Assembly: GCA_015485355.1 (NCBI GenBank)
Contig: WFTQ01000076.1
Location: 1 to 64,000, forward strand
Length of the DNA: 64,000 nucleotides
Source: a bacterium
GTDB lineage: Bacteria > Calditrichota > Calditrichia > RBG-13-44-9 > J042
Direction of reading: 5' to 3'
Part shown: in pieces, positions 8,087 to 16,454 of the stretch
Layout of the letters: the number at the start of each line of letters is the position of its first letter
Position numbering within the stretch: the first letter of the stretch is position 1
The notes under the pieces: model-generated
Database searches by the model: none
What the model saw: the letters and a program-made list of their open reading frames with translations, nothing else
Told to the model about the DNA's origin: nothing
Made by a program: the position numbers and the translations under genes

Positions 8087-8518
8087 TTAAGCGACCTTTT
8101 GTTCGGTGGCCACCAGGTCTTTCACCTTTTGTTCAATAGCATCACAGAGCTTTTCGATCGCTCTCTTCATCTCTTCCTCAGAACCTTCTTGCAAGGTGGG
8201 ATCCTCAAACTCCCAGCTGATGACCTCGTGGGGATAGGGAATTCCGGGAAGTTTTTCCTTTAGCGATGGATGTAGCAATATGATCAAATCCAATGGCTGC
8301 CGCTCCACCACCTCATACCGCTTGGAAAAATAATACGTCATCCGGAAACCACGGGATTGTAAAACTTCCTGCACTAAGTAATGGACCCGATCCGATTCCA
8401 GACCGAAGCTGAAACATTCGAAGGTCTCCTGGCCCAATCGTTTAGCATAAGCCTCGGCGATAATGCTCCGACAGGCGTTCCGCTGGGACACAAATGCCAC
8501 CATTTTCTTACGTGCCAT
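8087..8518 (-). CDS. ArsC/LMW-PTP-fold protein with catalytic Cys replaced by Ser
   Basis: A 143-residue protein of the thioredoxin-type arsenate reductase/LMW-PTP fold. The P-loop reads FVSQRNACRSIIAEAY, where relatives have FVCxxNxCRSQMAEA: the nucleophilic cysteine is Ser11 (codon TCC), while Cys16, Arg17 and Ser18 remain. The WEFEDPT motif near residue 108 matches the ArsC acid-loop region, but the resolving cysteines of the arsenate reductase redox relay are absent. The ATG at 8518 follows GGAGGATC. A normal reductase or phosphatase reaction is therefore unlikely; it may bind oxyanions or phosphorylated partners (inference). It follows the FemAB/GNAT gene on the same strand. Confidence 0.85.
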   Translation of the reverse strand: MARKKMVAFVSQRNACRSIIAEAYAKRLGQETFECFSFGLESDRVHYLVQEVLQSRGFRMTYYFSKRYEVVERQPLDLIILLHPSLKEKLPGIPYPHEVISWEFEDPTLQEGSEEEMKRAIEKLCDAIEQKVKDLVATEQKVA

Positions 8519-8610
8519 TCTTGATCCTCCGTACTCATCATTCCGTTTCAAAACCCGCTGAAGTGTAAAAAACCCGCTTTTGATTTGCAAGCAGAAAATA
8601 TCCCGGCCCT

Positions 8611-9636
8611 TCAGGAGCGGCGTCTTTTCCACCGATTCCACTCGTCGCGCCAATTCAGGGCCCATCGGATCGGGCGGTTCCGGGTCCACAGGCAACGGAA
8701 ATACGGTACCAACCGGGCCCCCAACCGCAATTTGAATCTGGCAATATGCGGGATCATGGCCCCCCCCAGATCGAATTGCTGTTGTCCCCTACCCTGTAAA
8801 AGGCTTGCGGTTTCTGCAATCAACCGCAGCGATGCCAGATTCCCTTCCGTTCCGGGACGCCGGCCTAAAAACAGACCATAGCCCGTATGGGCATCCCACA
8901 CCACCAGAGTGGCTGCCAGGATTGCCCCGGCTGGATTTTGAACAGCAAACACATCCCCCACTCCCGCTCGCTTTATAAATCGGGCAAATGCCGTCAATCG
9001 GGACATTTCCACCGGCGGCACGAGAGCATCCCGGGCATAGTTTTCTTCAACTAGTTCGTAGAGCGATGGCCCATCGTCCGTGCTTGAGAATTGCCAATCG
9101 GTGCGCTCCAAAGAACGCCGCCACAATCGATGGCTTTCGGGATTCATGGTGTTTACGAAATATCGCTCGGGAGTCAACGACAGTATCGCACTATATTGAG
9201 GTTCCACCTGCCAGCCGCGCCAGTAAAAAGGGCGAACGTCCTGCAAAAACGGATGAGTGGAAAAACTGGCGATGGGATAAGCTCTCTCCAAGTACTGCAG
9301 GAGGGGAAAAGCAACCTCGTGAAACGCTTCGATCTCCCGGTAAGGGCGTTCCGTGGGAATGGCCAGTATGCGTACGGGATTGTACCACACATAAAAGGGA
9401 GTGATTGCAAGGGTAAGCCCCACCCGGTGCCGTTCCCAAATGACCATACCCCCGACGGGGGTGTTCCCCTTGAACAGCACAAGGGGTCTGGGATGCAGAG
9501 AAAATACTTCCTGAACAATGCTCCAGAATTCCGGTTGGTGAAACAGCACCAGCGGACGAGTGTGAGAAAGCAGTCGGCGCCAGACGTCCATTTCTTCCGG
9601 AGGGAGCGGCTGAACATTATAGTTCGTTTTCGACAT
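8611..9636 (-). CDS. GNAT/FemAB-like acyltransferase
   Basis: A 341-residue protein resembling the double-GNAT FemAB-like family (BioF2-type acetyltransferase domain). Typical segments are VGGMVIWERHRVG in the first half, then the second GNAT domain with AGAILAATLVVWD, YGLFLGRRPG and the closing FDLGGAMIPHIARFKLRLGARLVPYF. Such proteins transfer aminoacyl or acyl groups to cell-wall or polysaccharide acceptors; the substrate here is unknown. It lies downstream of argF with a 102-base gap that contains a possible promoter (TTGATG-N17-TAAGTT). Confidence 0.8.
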   Translation of the reverse strand: MSKTNYNVQPLPPEEMDVWRRLLSHTRPLVLFHQPEFWSIVQEVFSLHPRPLVLFKGNTPVGGMVIWERHRVGLTLAITPFYVWYNPVRILAIPTERPYREIEAFHEVAFPLLQYLERAYPIASFSTHPFLQDVRPFYWRGWQVEPQYSAILSLTPERYFVNTMNPESHRLWRRSLERTDWQFSSTDDGPSLYELVEENYARDALVPPVEMSRLTAFARFIKRAGVGDVFAVQNPAGAILAATLVVWDAHTGYGLFLGRRPGTEGNLASLRLIAETASLLQGRGQQQFDLGGAMIPHIARFKLRLGARLVPYFRCLWTRNRPIRWALNWRDEWNRWKRRRS

Positions 9637-9738
9637 GAAAAATTAAACCGGTCCTTCTCATTGATGTCACCAGTGGAACAATTGTTTAACTTACGCAATA
9701 GGGCAACAAGCATCAAACTTTGACTTATGCCTATGACC

Positions 9739-10656
9739 TCATGCTTTGCCGGCCAGCTTGACCATAATGGCCTTTTGCACATGCAACCGATTTTCCGCCT
9801 CATCGAACACGATGGAGTGTGGTCCATCCAGCACGTCGTCTGTAATCTCTTCTCCCCTGTGTGCCGGCAAGCAGTGCATGACCAGAACATCGTCCTTGGC
9901 GTGGGTCAACAGTTCAGCGTTGACCTGATAGGGTTTAAACACCTGCCGCCGCAATTCGGCTTCGTTTTCCTTCCCCATACTGGCCCAAACATCCGTATAA
10001 ACCACATCGGCATTTTTGACCGCCTCCACGGGATCGGAAATGAGCTGGATCGTACTGCACCCGGCTTCCCGGGCGCGGTTCAGCGTCGCGGCATCGGGTT
10101 GGTATGCTCGTGGAGTACAGATGACCAGATGTATGGGCACCCGGTAGGCGAAGTTGATCCAGGAATGGGCCACATTATTGCCATCGCCGATATACACAAT
10201 TTTTAATCCGTCCAGCGTCCCCCGATGTTCCAGGATCGTAAAGGCATCGGCCATGATTTGACAGGGATGATTGTAATCGGTCAGCCCGTTGATGACCGGA
10301 ACACCGGCATATCGGGCCAACTCTTCCATGTCGGCATGGTCAAACAGGCGAGCCATGATCATATCGTTGTAACGGGAGATCACCCGGGCGATATCTTTCA
10401 CCGCCTCGCGTTGCCCCAGGCCGATGTCCTGAGGAGACAAATAAAGGGCATGGCCTCCCAGCTGGAACATTCCCGTTTCGAACGAAATACGGGTGCGGGC
10501 ACTGGGCTTGGCAAAGATCATGGCCAAGGTGTACCCTTTCAGCAAAGGATGCCATTCCCCCTTCCGGGTTTTTTCTTTCAACTCCCGAGTAAGGGCAAAA
10601 ATATCAAAGATTTCCTCCCGGCTCAAATCGGCAATCGATATAAAATCCTTTTTCAC
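9739..10656 (-). CDS. argF: Ornithine carbamoyltransferase
   Basis: Makes citrulline from ornithine and carbamoyl phosphate in arginine synthesis. The 305-residue protein has the carbamoyl-phosphate motif KPSARTR (SARTR at residues 52-56), DYNHPCQ in the middle, TDVWASMG, and the ornithine-binding HCLPAHRG near the C terminus. These are the OTC forms and not those of the N-acetyl- or N-succinyl-ornithine enzymes of Bacteroidetes. No other arginine gene is nearby. It starts 33 bases after hslU on the same strand. Confidence 0.95.
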   Translation of the reverse strand: MKKDFISIADLSREEIFDIFALTRELKEKTRKGEWHPLLKGYTLAMIFAKPSARTRISFETGMFQLGGHALYLSPQDIGLGQREAVKDIARVISRYNDMIMARLFDHADMEELARYAGVPVINGLTDYNHPCQIMADAFTILEHRGTLDGLKIVYIGDGNNVAHSWINFAYRVPIHLVICTPRAYQPDAATLNRAREAGCSTIQLISDPVEAVKNADVVYTDVWASMGKENEAELRRQVFKPYQVNAELLTHAKDDVLVMHCLPAHRGEEITDDVLDGPHSIVFDEAENRLHVQKAIMVKLAGKA

Positions 10657-10689
10657 GGTGGCCTCCCATTTTATCGTTGCACATCCGCC

Positions 10690-12066
10690 CTAAAGAATGA
10701 ATTTCCGCAAATCCTCGTCTTCCAGGATATCCTTCAACCGTTCTTTGACGAACTCTCCCGTAATGACAATCGTTTTTTCCTTCATTTCCGGAGCTTCGAA
10801 TAGGAAGTCTTCCAGCAGGGTGGTCATGATAGTGTGCAGGCGTCGCGCACCAATGTTTTCCGCCTTGGAATTGACAAAACTGGCCGTTTCGGCTATCACC
10901 TGAACGGCGTCTTCGGTAAATTCCAGTTCGACCCCCTCGGTGGCCAAGAGGGCCTTATACTGTTTCGTTAGGGCATTCTCGGGTTCGGTAAGAATGCGGA
11001 TGAAATCTTCTGTGGTGAGGCTGTCCAGTTCCACGCGAATAGGGAATCGTCCCTGGAGCTCTGGAATCAGGTCCGAGGGTTTGGAAATATGGAAGGCCCC
11101 GGAGGCGATAAACAGGATGTGATCCGTTCGGACCATTCCGTATTTCGTTACCACAGTGGTGCCTTCGACCACGGGCAGTAAATCCCGTTGGACACCTTCC
11201 CGGGAAACGTCCGGCCCATGCTTGGAGCCGGAACCGGCGATCTTGTCGATTTCATCCAGAAACACAATACCTGAATTTTCCACCCGCTGAATGGCTTCCC
11301 GGATGACTTCTTCCATATCGATGAGTTTCTGTGCCTCCTGCTGGGTTAGAATAGTCAGAGCCTCGGGAACTTTTACTTTACGCTTTTTAATCTTCTTGGG
11401 CATAAGATTACCGAACAGTTCCTGAATGTTGATCCCCATTTCCTCGATACCGACCGGTGAAAAAATCTGCATCATGGGCATGGTTTCGGAAGGCATATCG
11501 ATCTCCACCACCCGATCATCCAGTTCCCCGTTCAAGAGTTTTTGGCGGAATTTTTCCCGGGTACGTTGATGTTTGGCTTCGGGACTATCGGTGGTTTCTG
11601 TTGCTTCGAGGGAAAATCCCGGTTGAGAGGGGAAGTTCGGCGTGGGGATCAGGATATCCAGTAAACGTTCGACGGCCTGTTCCTGCGCCCGGGGCTCCAC
11701 GGCCTTTTTCTTTTCTTCTCGTACCATGTTCATGGCAATATCCACCAGGTCCCGGATAATGCTTTCCACATCTCTCCCCACATATCCCACTTCGGTAAAT
11801 TTGGTTGCTTCGACTTTGATAAAGGGAGCACGTGCCAATTTGGCCAGGCGACGGGATATTTCCGTCTTACCGACCCCGGTGGGCCCAATTAAAATAATGT
11901 TGTTGGGCAGGATTTCTTCTCGCAAATGGCCTTCCACTTGCTGCCGTCGCCAACGATTTCGCAGGGCAATGGCCACAGAGCGCTTGGCTTTATCTTGCCC
12001 GATGATGTATTTATCCAGTTCCTGAACGATTTCCCTGGGGGTTAATTCCCGGGCATTCGGTTTCAT
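10690..12066 (-). CDS. hslU: ATP-dependent protease ATPase subunit HslU
   Basis: The AAA+ unfoldase of the HslUV (ClpQY) protease. Residues 61-68 are the Walker A motif GPTGVGKT and [12 protein letters not shown] near residue 265 is Walker B; the I-domain lies between, with an acidic region around residues 160-230. The C terminus ends LRKFIL, the hydrophobic tail that docks into HslV. At 458 residues the size is normal. It follows hslV with a 21-base gap carrying a GGGAGG ribosome site. Confidence 0.97.
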   Translation of the reverse strand: MKPNARELTPREIVQELDKYIIGQDKAKRSVAIALRNRWRRQQVEGHLREEILPNNIILIGPTGVGKTEISRRLAKLARAPFIKVEATKFTEVGYVGRDVESIIRDLVDIAMNMVREEKKKAVEPRAQEQAVERLLDILIPTPNFPSQPGFSLEATETTDSPEAKHQRTREKFRQKLLNGELDDRVVEIDMPSETMPMMQIFSPVGIEEMGINIQELFGNLMPKKIKKRKVKVPEALTILTQQEAQKLIDMEEVIREAIQRVENSGIVFLDEIDKIAGSGSKHGPDVSREGVQRDLLPVVEGTTVVTKYGMVRTDHILFIASGAFHISKPSDLIPELQGRFPIRVELDSLTTEDFIRILTEPENALTKQYKALLATEGVELEFTEDAVQVIAETASFVNSKAENIGARRLHTIMTTLLEDFLFEAPEMKEKTIVITGEFVKERLKDILEDEDLRKFIL

Positions 12067-12087
12067 TGTTCCTCCCGTCCTTTATTC

Positions 12088-12633
12088 TTAAAGCGTTTCC
12101 ACCAAAATATTGCGATTCGTATAGATGCAGATATCGGCGGCGATTTCCAGAGACTTTTTCACGATCTCCGCCGCACTCAGGTCCGGCATCTGTTTGAATG
12201 CCCGCGCGGCCGCCAGTGCAAACGGCCCGCCCGAACCGATCGCCAGGATCTGGTCGTCCGGTTCCACCACGTCCCCGGTTCCACTGACTATTAAGGCGGT
12301 GCGTCCATCCAGAACGGCCAGCATGGCCTCCAGACGACGTAAAAATTTATCGGTACGCCAATCCTTCGCCAGCTCTACCGCCGACTTGGTCAGGTTCCCG
12401 TTATAGCGTTCCAATTTTTCCTCCAATCGTTCAAACAGCGTAAACGCATCCGCCGCGGCACCCGCAAAACCCGCCAGAATTTGATCATGGTACAACCGCC
12501 GAATCTTGCGGCTGTTATGCTTCAAGACCGTGTTTCCAAAAGTAACCTGCCCATCTCCTCCAAGAGCCGCCTCTCCCTTGTGCAGAACTCCCAGAATCGT
12601 CGTGCCATGTATTTCCGGATAATTGAAAGCCAT
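12088..12633 (-). CDS. hslV: ATP-dependent protease catalytic subunit HslV, with propeptide
   Basis: The threonine peptidase of HslUV. The mature N terminus is expected at Thr11 in HGTTILGV, followed by [24 protein letters not shown], so the protein has a ten-residue propeptide where many HslV proteins have only Met. I chose the ATG at 12633 because GGAG lies 8 bases upstream; the ATG at 12645 has no ribosome site. A probable sigma-70 promoter lies at 12662-12689. It is followed by hslU in the usual order. Confidence 0.95.
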   Translation of the reverse strand: MAFNYPEIHGTTILGVLHKGEAALGGDGQVTFGNTVLKHNSRKIRRLYHDQILAGFAGAAADAFTLFERLEEKLERYNGNLTKSAVELAKDWRTDKFLRRLEAMLAVLDGRTALIVSGTGDVVEPDDQILAIGSGGPFALAAARAFKQMPDLSAAEIVKKSLEIAADICIYTNRNILVETL

Positions 12634-13055
12634 GATGCGCTCCATTTTTCATTAACCAAAAATTTAACCACTTTATGAAGCGATAACAATGGATTTACAA
12701 AAGAGCCCTGCCCCACCAGGTCCACTGGGCTGCCTGCCCCACCTCCCCTATCCGGTTCAAAACGGTTGTGCTCCCTGTTGCAACTCCAGAGTATGTGGCC
12801 GGGCAACTCTAATGGAATGGCCAATGGTGGTGAAACCGATACAGCCTGCCGCCCGCCGCGGAAAAAGAGAAAAACAGGAGGTTGCAGAAATGTCTCCCCT
12901 GGACGGAAACGATTTCGGATGGTCCGACGTCACCATCGGGCAAATCAACGAGAACGGGAGGAGATGCTGGGAGGAGCTCCAGCGGTGGGGCGCAGAGCTC
13001 GTTTTCCAACTATTCCAAAGACGGGGGTCTGGAAATGTCGGGTCGTGGGGCGGGT
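12634..13055. other. Non-coding gap between rpoN and hslV
   Basis: Some 420 bases without a convincing gene. Open frames on both strands are short, Pro/Gly/Arg-rich and have no ribosome site. On the minus strand GGTGGGGCAGG occurs twice, about 23 bases apart, near 12706-12745, and CCAG-GTCCA-CTGG there can form a small hairpin. I looked for tRNA, tmRNA, SRP, RNase P and 6S features and did not find them. The hslV promoter candidate lies at the left end. Confidence 0.5.
12662..12689 (-). promoter_or_regulatory. Probable sigma-70 promoter of hslVU
   Basis: On the minus strand TTGTTA (12689-12684) and TTAAAT (12667-12662) are 16 bases apart and 29 bases upstream of the hslV ATG. The -35 box matches 4 of 6 and the -10 box is weak, so this is only a candidate. 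Confidence 0.4.
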
Positions 13056-14525
13056 TCAAATCTTCCGGCGGAGGCGAGCAATGGGAATCTCCAGCTGCTC
13101 CCGGTACTTCGCCACCGTGCGACGGGCGATGGGAATACCCTCTTTGTTCAAGATTTCGGCTAATTTCTCGTCACTATACGGTTTATCGGGATCTTCATGC
13201 TCAATAATTTCTCTCAAACGTTCCTTTATCCGCAAGGTGCTGACTTCTTCCCCCGCTGCGGTTTCCATGCCTTCATTAAAAAAATACTTCAATTCAAACA
13301 CGCCGTAATCCGTTTGCACATACTTGCCGTTTACCACACGGCTTACGGTAGAAATATCCATGCCGATCATGTCGGCCACGTCTTTCATAATCATGGGTTT
13401 AATGTGTTCCGGGCCCTTTTCAAAAAAGTCTCTTTGTTTTTCCACAATGGCATGCATCACCTTCAGCATGGTAGCGCGGCGTTGATGCAGGGCCATTAAA
13501 AACCAGCGCGCACTCTCCACTTTCTTCCGAAGAAATTTCCTGACATCCTTGCCCAGCTTGCGCGCCTGACTCAATAATTTCAAATAATGAGGGCTGATCC
13601 GCAACCCCGGCATGTTCCACTCGTTCAGTGAAATCACCAATTCGTCATCCACCTTTTCCACAATGAAATCTGGAATCACATAGTTCTGGCGCACATCCCA
13701 GAAACCTTCACCGGGTTTGGGATTCAAACGGCTAATTTCATGAACGGCCCTTTTAACGTCTTCCATGGAAAGGTTTAACTTTTCCGCAATCTTTTCATAC
13801 CGCTTGTTGACAAAATCTTCATAATCTTCGGTTAAAATACGTATGGCGGTATCGTATTCGCCGTTCTCGTTCTTGGCTTCCAGCTGCACCAGCAGGCACT
13901 CCCGTAAATTCCGGGCGGCTATTCCCACCGGATCAAACTGCTGGATCATTTTCAAAATTCTCTCCACATGCTCAGGGTCCACATTAAAAATCTGGGCGAT
14001 GCTTTCCAGGCTCACCTCGGGATCCAGATATCCATCGTCTCTTAAGTTGTAAATAATGTATTCTCCAATGCGGAAATCCTCTTCCTGGAGATTCAATAAG
14101 CGCAATTGATTGAGCAAATACTCGGCCATCGTGGCGTGGTAAACTTCGGGCCGCTCGTACTCATCTTCATCTTTCTGAGAAGGCATTTTCAATTCATAAG
14201 AACTCTCATCGTTGATTAGGTCTTCCCAATTGATGTCTTCTTCCACTTCCTCATAAATTTCTTCTTCTTCGCTCTTGTTATTTTCTTCCAGCTGTTCAAA
14301 TTCTTCTTGAATCTCTTCCGCCTCCTGAGCATTCTCTTCGATTTCCATCTCTTCGTCCTGAATTTCTTCCAATTCATCCGATTCTTCCAGGACTGGGTTC
14401 AGCTCCAGTTCGGTTTTAATTTTCTGCTCCAAACTAAGCATGGGGAGTTGTAACAGGGTGGAAAGCAGGATCTGCTGGGGGGTGAGCCGCTGTTCCAGAG
14501 ACAATTGCTGGCTTAATCGGACCAT
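13056..14525 (-). CDS. rpoN: RNA polymerase sigma-54 factor RpoN
   Basis: Sigma-54, needed for enhancer-dependent promoters of the -24/-12 type. The 489 residues show region I (SQQLSLEQRLTPQQILLSTLLQLP, Gln/Leu rich), a very acidic region II from about 48 to 112 dominated by Glu, the core-binding domain, the helix-turn-helix around ISTVSRVVNGKYV, and the RpoN box ARRTVAKYRE near residue 470. No enhancer-binding activator is encoded in the window. Its own promoter is a clean sigma-70 type (14578-14606). Confidence 0.97.
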   Translation of the reverse strand: MVRLSQQLSLEQRLTPQQILLSTLLQLPMLSLEQKIKTELELNPVLEESDELEEIQDEEMEIEENAQEAEEIQEEFEQLEENNKSEEEEIYEEVEEDINWEDLINDESSYELKMPSQKDEDEYERPEVYHATMAEYLLNQLRLLNLQEEDFRIGEYIIYNLRDDGYLDPEVSLESIAQIFNVDPEHVERILKMIQQFDPVGIAARNLRECLLVQLEAKNENGEYDTAIRILTEDYEDFVNKRYEKIAEKLNLSMEDVKRAVHEISRLNPKPGEGFWDVRQNYVIPDFIVEKVDDELVISLNEWNMPGLRISPHYLKLLSQARKLGKDVRKFLRKKVESARWFLMALHQRRATMLKVMHAIVEKQRDFFEKGPEHIKPMIMKDVADMIGMDISTVSRVVNGKYVQTDYGVFELKYFFNEGMETAAGEEVSTLRIKERLREIIEHEDPDKPYSDEKLAEILNKEGIPIARRTVAKYREQLEIPIARLRRKI

Positions 14526-14577
14526 CGTTCCGTCTCGCTATCCTTCAAGAAATTCATTAAGTTATAACCGCTGCAAA

Positions 14578-14606
14578 AAATTACTCACAGGGAACTGATT
14601 TGTCAA
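14578..14606 (-). promoter_or_regulatory. Sigma-70 promoter of rpoN
   Basis: On the minus strand TTGACA (14606-14601), a 17-base spacer and TAATTT (14583-14578). The -35 box is a perfect consensus; the start of rpoN is 52 bases further on, at 14525. Confidence 0.7.
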
Positions 14607-14740
14607 GAAAAAAGTATTTGCAAGGAACACGCGTTTTCCCCTTATTTTACAGGGGGATAGCCACGCTTTTTCAACGGTTCTCTCTTCTTCCTTTCCCTAA
14701 TTTCATGGCATTTCGCGGGTAATCCCCGATTAATTCGAAC

Positions 14741-14769
14741 TTGGTTTGACAGCACCATTTTCGTAAACT
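14741..14769 (+). promoter_or_regulatory. Possible promoter of the YkgJ-like gene
   Basis: TTGGTT (14741-14746), a 17-base spacer and TAAACT (14764-14769), 25 bases before the ATG at 14795. Both boxes are imperfect. Confidence 0.4.
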
Positions 14770-14794
14770 TGGGGTTTTTAAATACAGGAAGCCT

Positions 14795-15229
14795 ATGCCC
14801 CCTAAGTTTTATCAGAAAGGATTACGCTTTCGCTGCATAGGATGCGGCCATTGCTGTATAGACCCTAACGGCATTGTGTGTTGCAGCGACGAGGAGGCCC
14901 AAAATATGGCCCGTTTTCTGAACTTAACCGAACACGATTTTATGGAACATTATCTGGAAATCCATCCCACCGGCCAATGGCAAATCCGGTCTTTCCCTGA
15001 CGGACGCTGTATTTTTCTCGAGGGACAGGGGTGTTCCATTTATCCCGTCCGTCCCCTGCAATGCCGAACATATCCCTTCTGGCCGGAAAACCTTAAATCC
15101 GCCTACCGCTGGAAGCAAGTGGGTAAAGAATGTCCTGGAATCGGAAAAGGAAAGAAAGTGACCCACCAGGAAATTCAACATCGGGTTTCCCTGCTTAAAA
15201 AGCATCCCCGCCTTCAACGGAACCCATAA
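14795..15229 (+). CDS. YkgJ-family cysteine-cluster protein
   Basis: A 144-residue protein of the YkgJ (CxxCxxCC) family, thought to bind zinc or an iron-sulfur cluster; the molecular role is not established. The N-terminal cluster is RCIGCGHCC followed by VCC; the second part has CIFLEGQGCSIYPVRPLQCRTYPFWP, the most conserved stretch of the family, and a last Cys in GKECPGIGKG. It is divergent from rpoN with 269 bases between them, and CAGGAAG precedes its ATG. Confidence 0.88.
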   Translation: MPPKFYQKGLRFRCIGCGHCCIDPNGIVCCSDEEAQNMARFLNLTEHDFMEHYLEIHPTGQWQIRSFPDGRCIFLEGQGCSIYPVRPLQCRTYPFWPENLKSAYRWKQVGKECPGIGKGKKVTHQEIQHRVSLLKKHPRLQRNP

Positions 15230-15561
15230 TCCTTCCGCTCCTTTTGGGACGACCCGGCATGGGCGAGAAGGTTTCTGAATACGGCAATTATAACTCCAAT
15301 TTGCAAAATATATATAAGGTTCCCCAATTTTTTTCCGAAAGAATATAAATATGGGTAGAGGTTTGGGTGTAGGGGTTTTGTTCCGGTAACGAGGGTTTCA
15401 TCAGGTTCAGCAGGATGTTTTAACGAAGACAGTAAGTTTTTCCGTGTTGTTTTTCGCAGTCTATGCCTGCTGCTGCGGCTTGCCGAATGGAAAATGATTT
15501 TTAAATATATCCACCAACAAACAACAACCTGTTTTCGATGGTAAGTATAAAGGAGGTTGAT
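15230..15561 (+). other. Non-coding leader region before the CsgG-like gene
   Basis: Some 330 bases with AT-rich stretches (TATATATAAGG, AATATAAATATGG near 15308-15355) and no credible gene; the longest plus-strand frame with an ATG (15258) is 29 codons. The region presumably holds the promoter of the two-gene unit that follows, but I cannot fix -35 and -10 boxes. Confidence 0.4.
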
Positions 15562-16419
15562 ATGGCAAGGCTGTTGATGTGTTTTTTACTCACGTTTTTC
15601 TTCCCATGGCAACCCCTCGGTCAATCGTTGTCAGGGCAAACAGCCCAAGCCACGGTGACTCTGGCGGTGTTCGATTTTGAAGGCAAAGGAATTTCCTCGT
15701 CCGAAGCCGCGGCTCTGACCGATCGATTTCGCTCTGTGCTGATTGCCACGCAGAAATTCACAGTCGTGGAAAGGGACAAGATCAACCTCATCTTGGAAGA
15801 AATCGGCTTGCAAATGAGTGGTGTCATCTCTGAGGAAACAATCAGTCAGGCCGGGAAGTTACTGGGAGTCCAACAAATAATTACCGGGAGTATCGGGCGG
15901 ATTGAAGACACTTACACGGTTGATTTGCGGATAGTGAATGTGGAAACCGGGAAAGTGATTCAAAGCATCAGCGAGAACACTTCCGGGAGTAAGGAAAATC
16001 TGATCGCTTTACTGGAGCGCCTGGCCAAACAACTGGCCGGACTTAAAGTCCGCTTACAAACCTATCGGATCAAAATCTTCTCCGATCCCGAAAACGGCTC
16101 GGTGTATGTGGACGGGAAATATATGGGGATTGCCCCGCTTGTGGTTTCCCTCGAAGAGGGAGTCCATGAGGTCCGCATAAAACATGAGGGTTATCGGGAA
16201 TGGAGGGGGAAAGTGAAAGTCAACCAGTCAGGTAAGTTGGTGGCCAAGCTATCGAAAAAAACAGCTCGCAAAAAAACCTGGTTCTGGATTGGTGCCGGCA
16301 CGCTGGTCGCCGGGGGAGGGATTGTGGCCGCCGTTTTGTTAGGCTCTCAACAAACCGGTGGGACCGCTCCCGAACCAGAGCCCATTGGCTTACCCCCGCT
16401 TCCCCCAGGCGAAAAGTAA
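15562..16419 (+). CDS. Secreted CsgG-like/PEGA domain protein
   Basis: A 285-residue exported protein. Residues 1 to about 25 are a signal peptide. Residues about 30-165 match CsgG/FlgO-like domains (VTLAVFDFEGKGISSSEAAAL, VVERDKINLILEEIG, LLGVQQIITGSIGRI, the last typical of this fold). About 172-240 is a PEGA domain (SDPENGSVYVDGKYMG, then GVHEVRIKHEGYREW). A Gly/Ala-rich hydrophobic helix at about 246-266 follows a Lys-rich patch, so the protein is probably anchored near its C terminus, with a Pro-rich tail. The ATG at 15562 has a perfect AAGGAGG site. The giant secreted protein follows after 35 bases; the two probably form an operon. Function unknown. Confidence 0.82.
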   Translation: MARLLMCFLLTFFFPWQPLGQSLSGQTAQATVTLAVFDFEGKGISSSEAAALTDRFRSVLIATQKFTVVERDKINLILEEIGLQMSGVISEETISQAGKLLGVQQIITGSIGRIEDTYTVDLRIVNVETGKVIQSISENTSGSKENLIALLERLAKQLAGLKVRLQTYRIKIFSDPENGSVYVDGKYMGIAPLVVSLEEGVHEVRIKHEGYREWRGKVKVNQSGKLVAKLSKKTARKKTWFWIGAGTLVAGGGIVAAVLLGSQQTGGTAPEPEPIGLPPLPPGEK

Positions 16420-16454
16420 GCGCTTCAGGAATCAAACCATAAGGAGAGCCGAAA

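Noticed and set aside
13020-13075. GGGTTCAAATC, like a tRNA T-loop
   Set aside because: The flanking bases do not pair as a T-stem and there is no acceptor stem, D-arm or anticodon arm upstream; it also runs into the end of rpoN.
12689-13207. Open frames on both strands in the rpoN-hslV gap
   Set aside because: They are low-complexity, rich in Pro, Gly, Arg and Ser, lack ribosome sites and overlap the end of rpoN or its promoter zone; no family was recognised.
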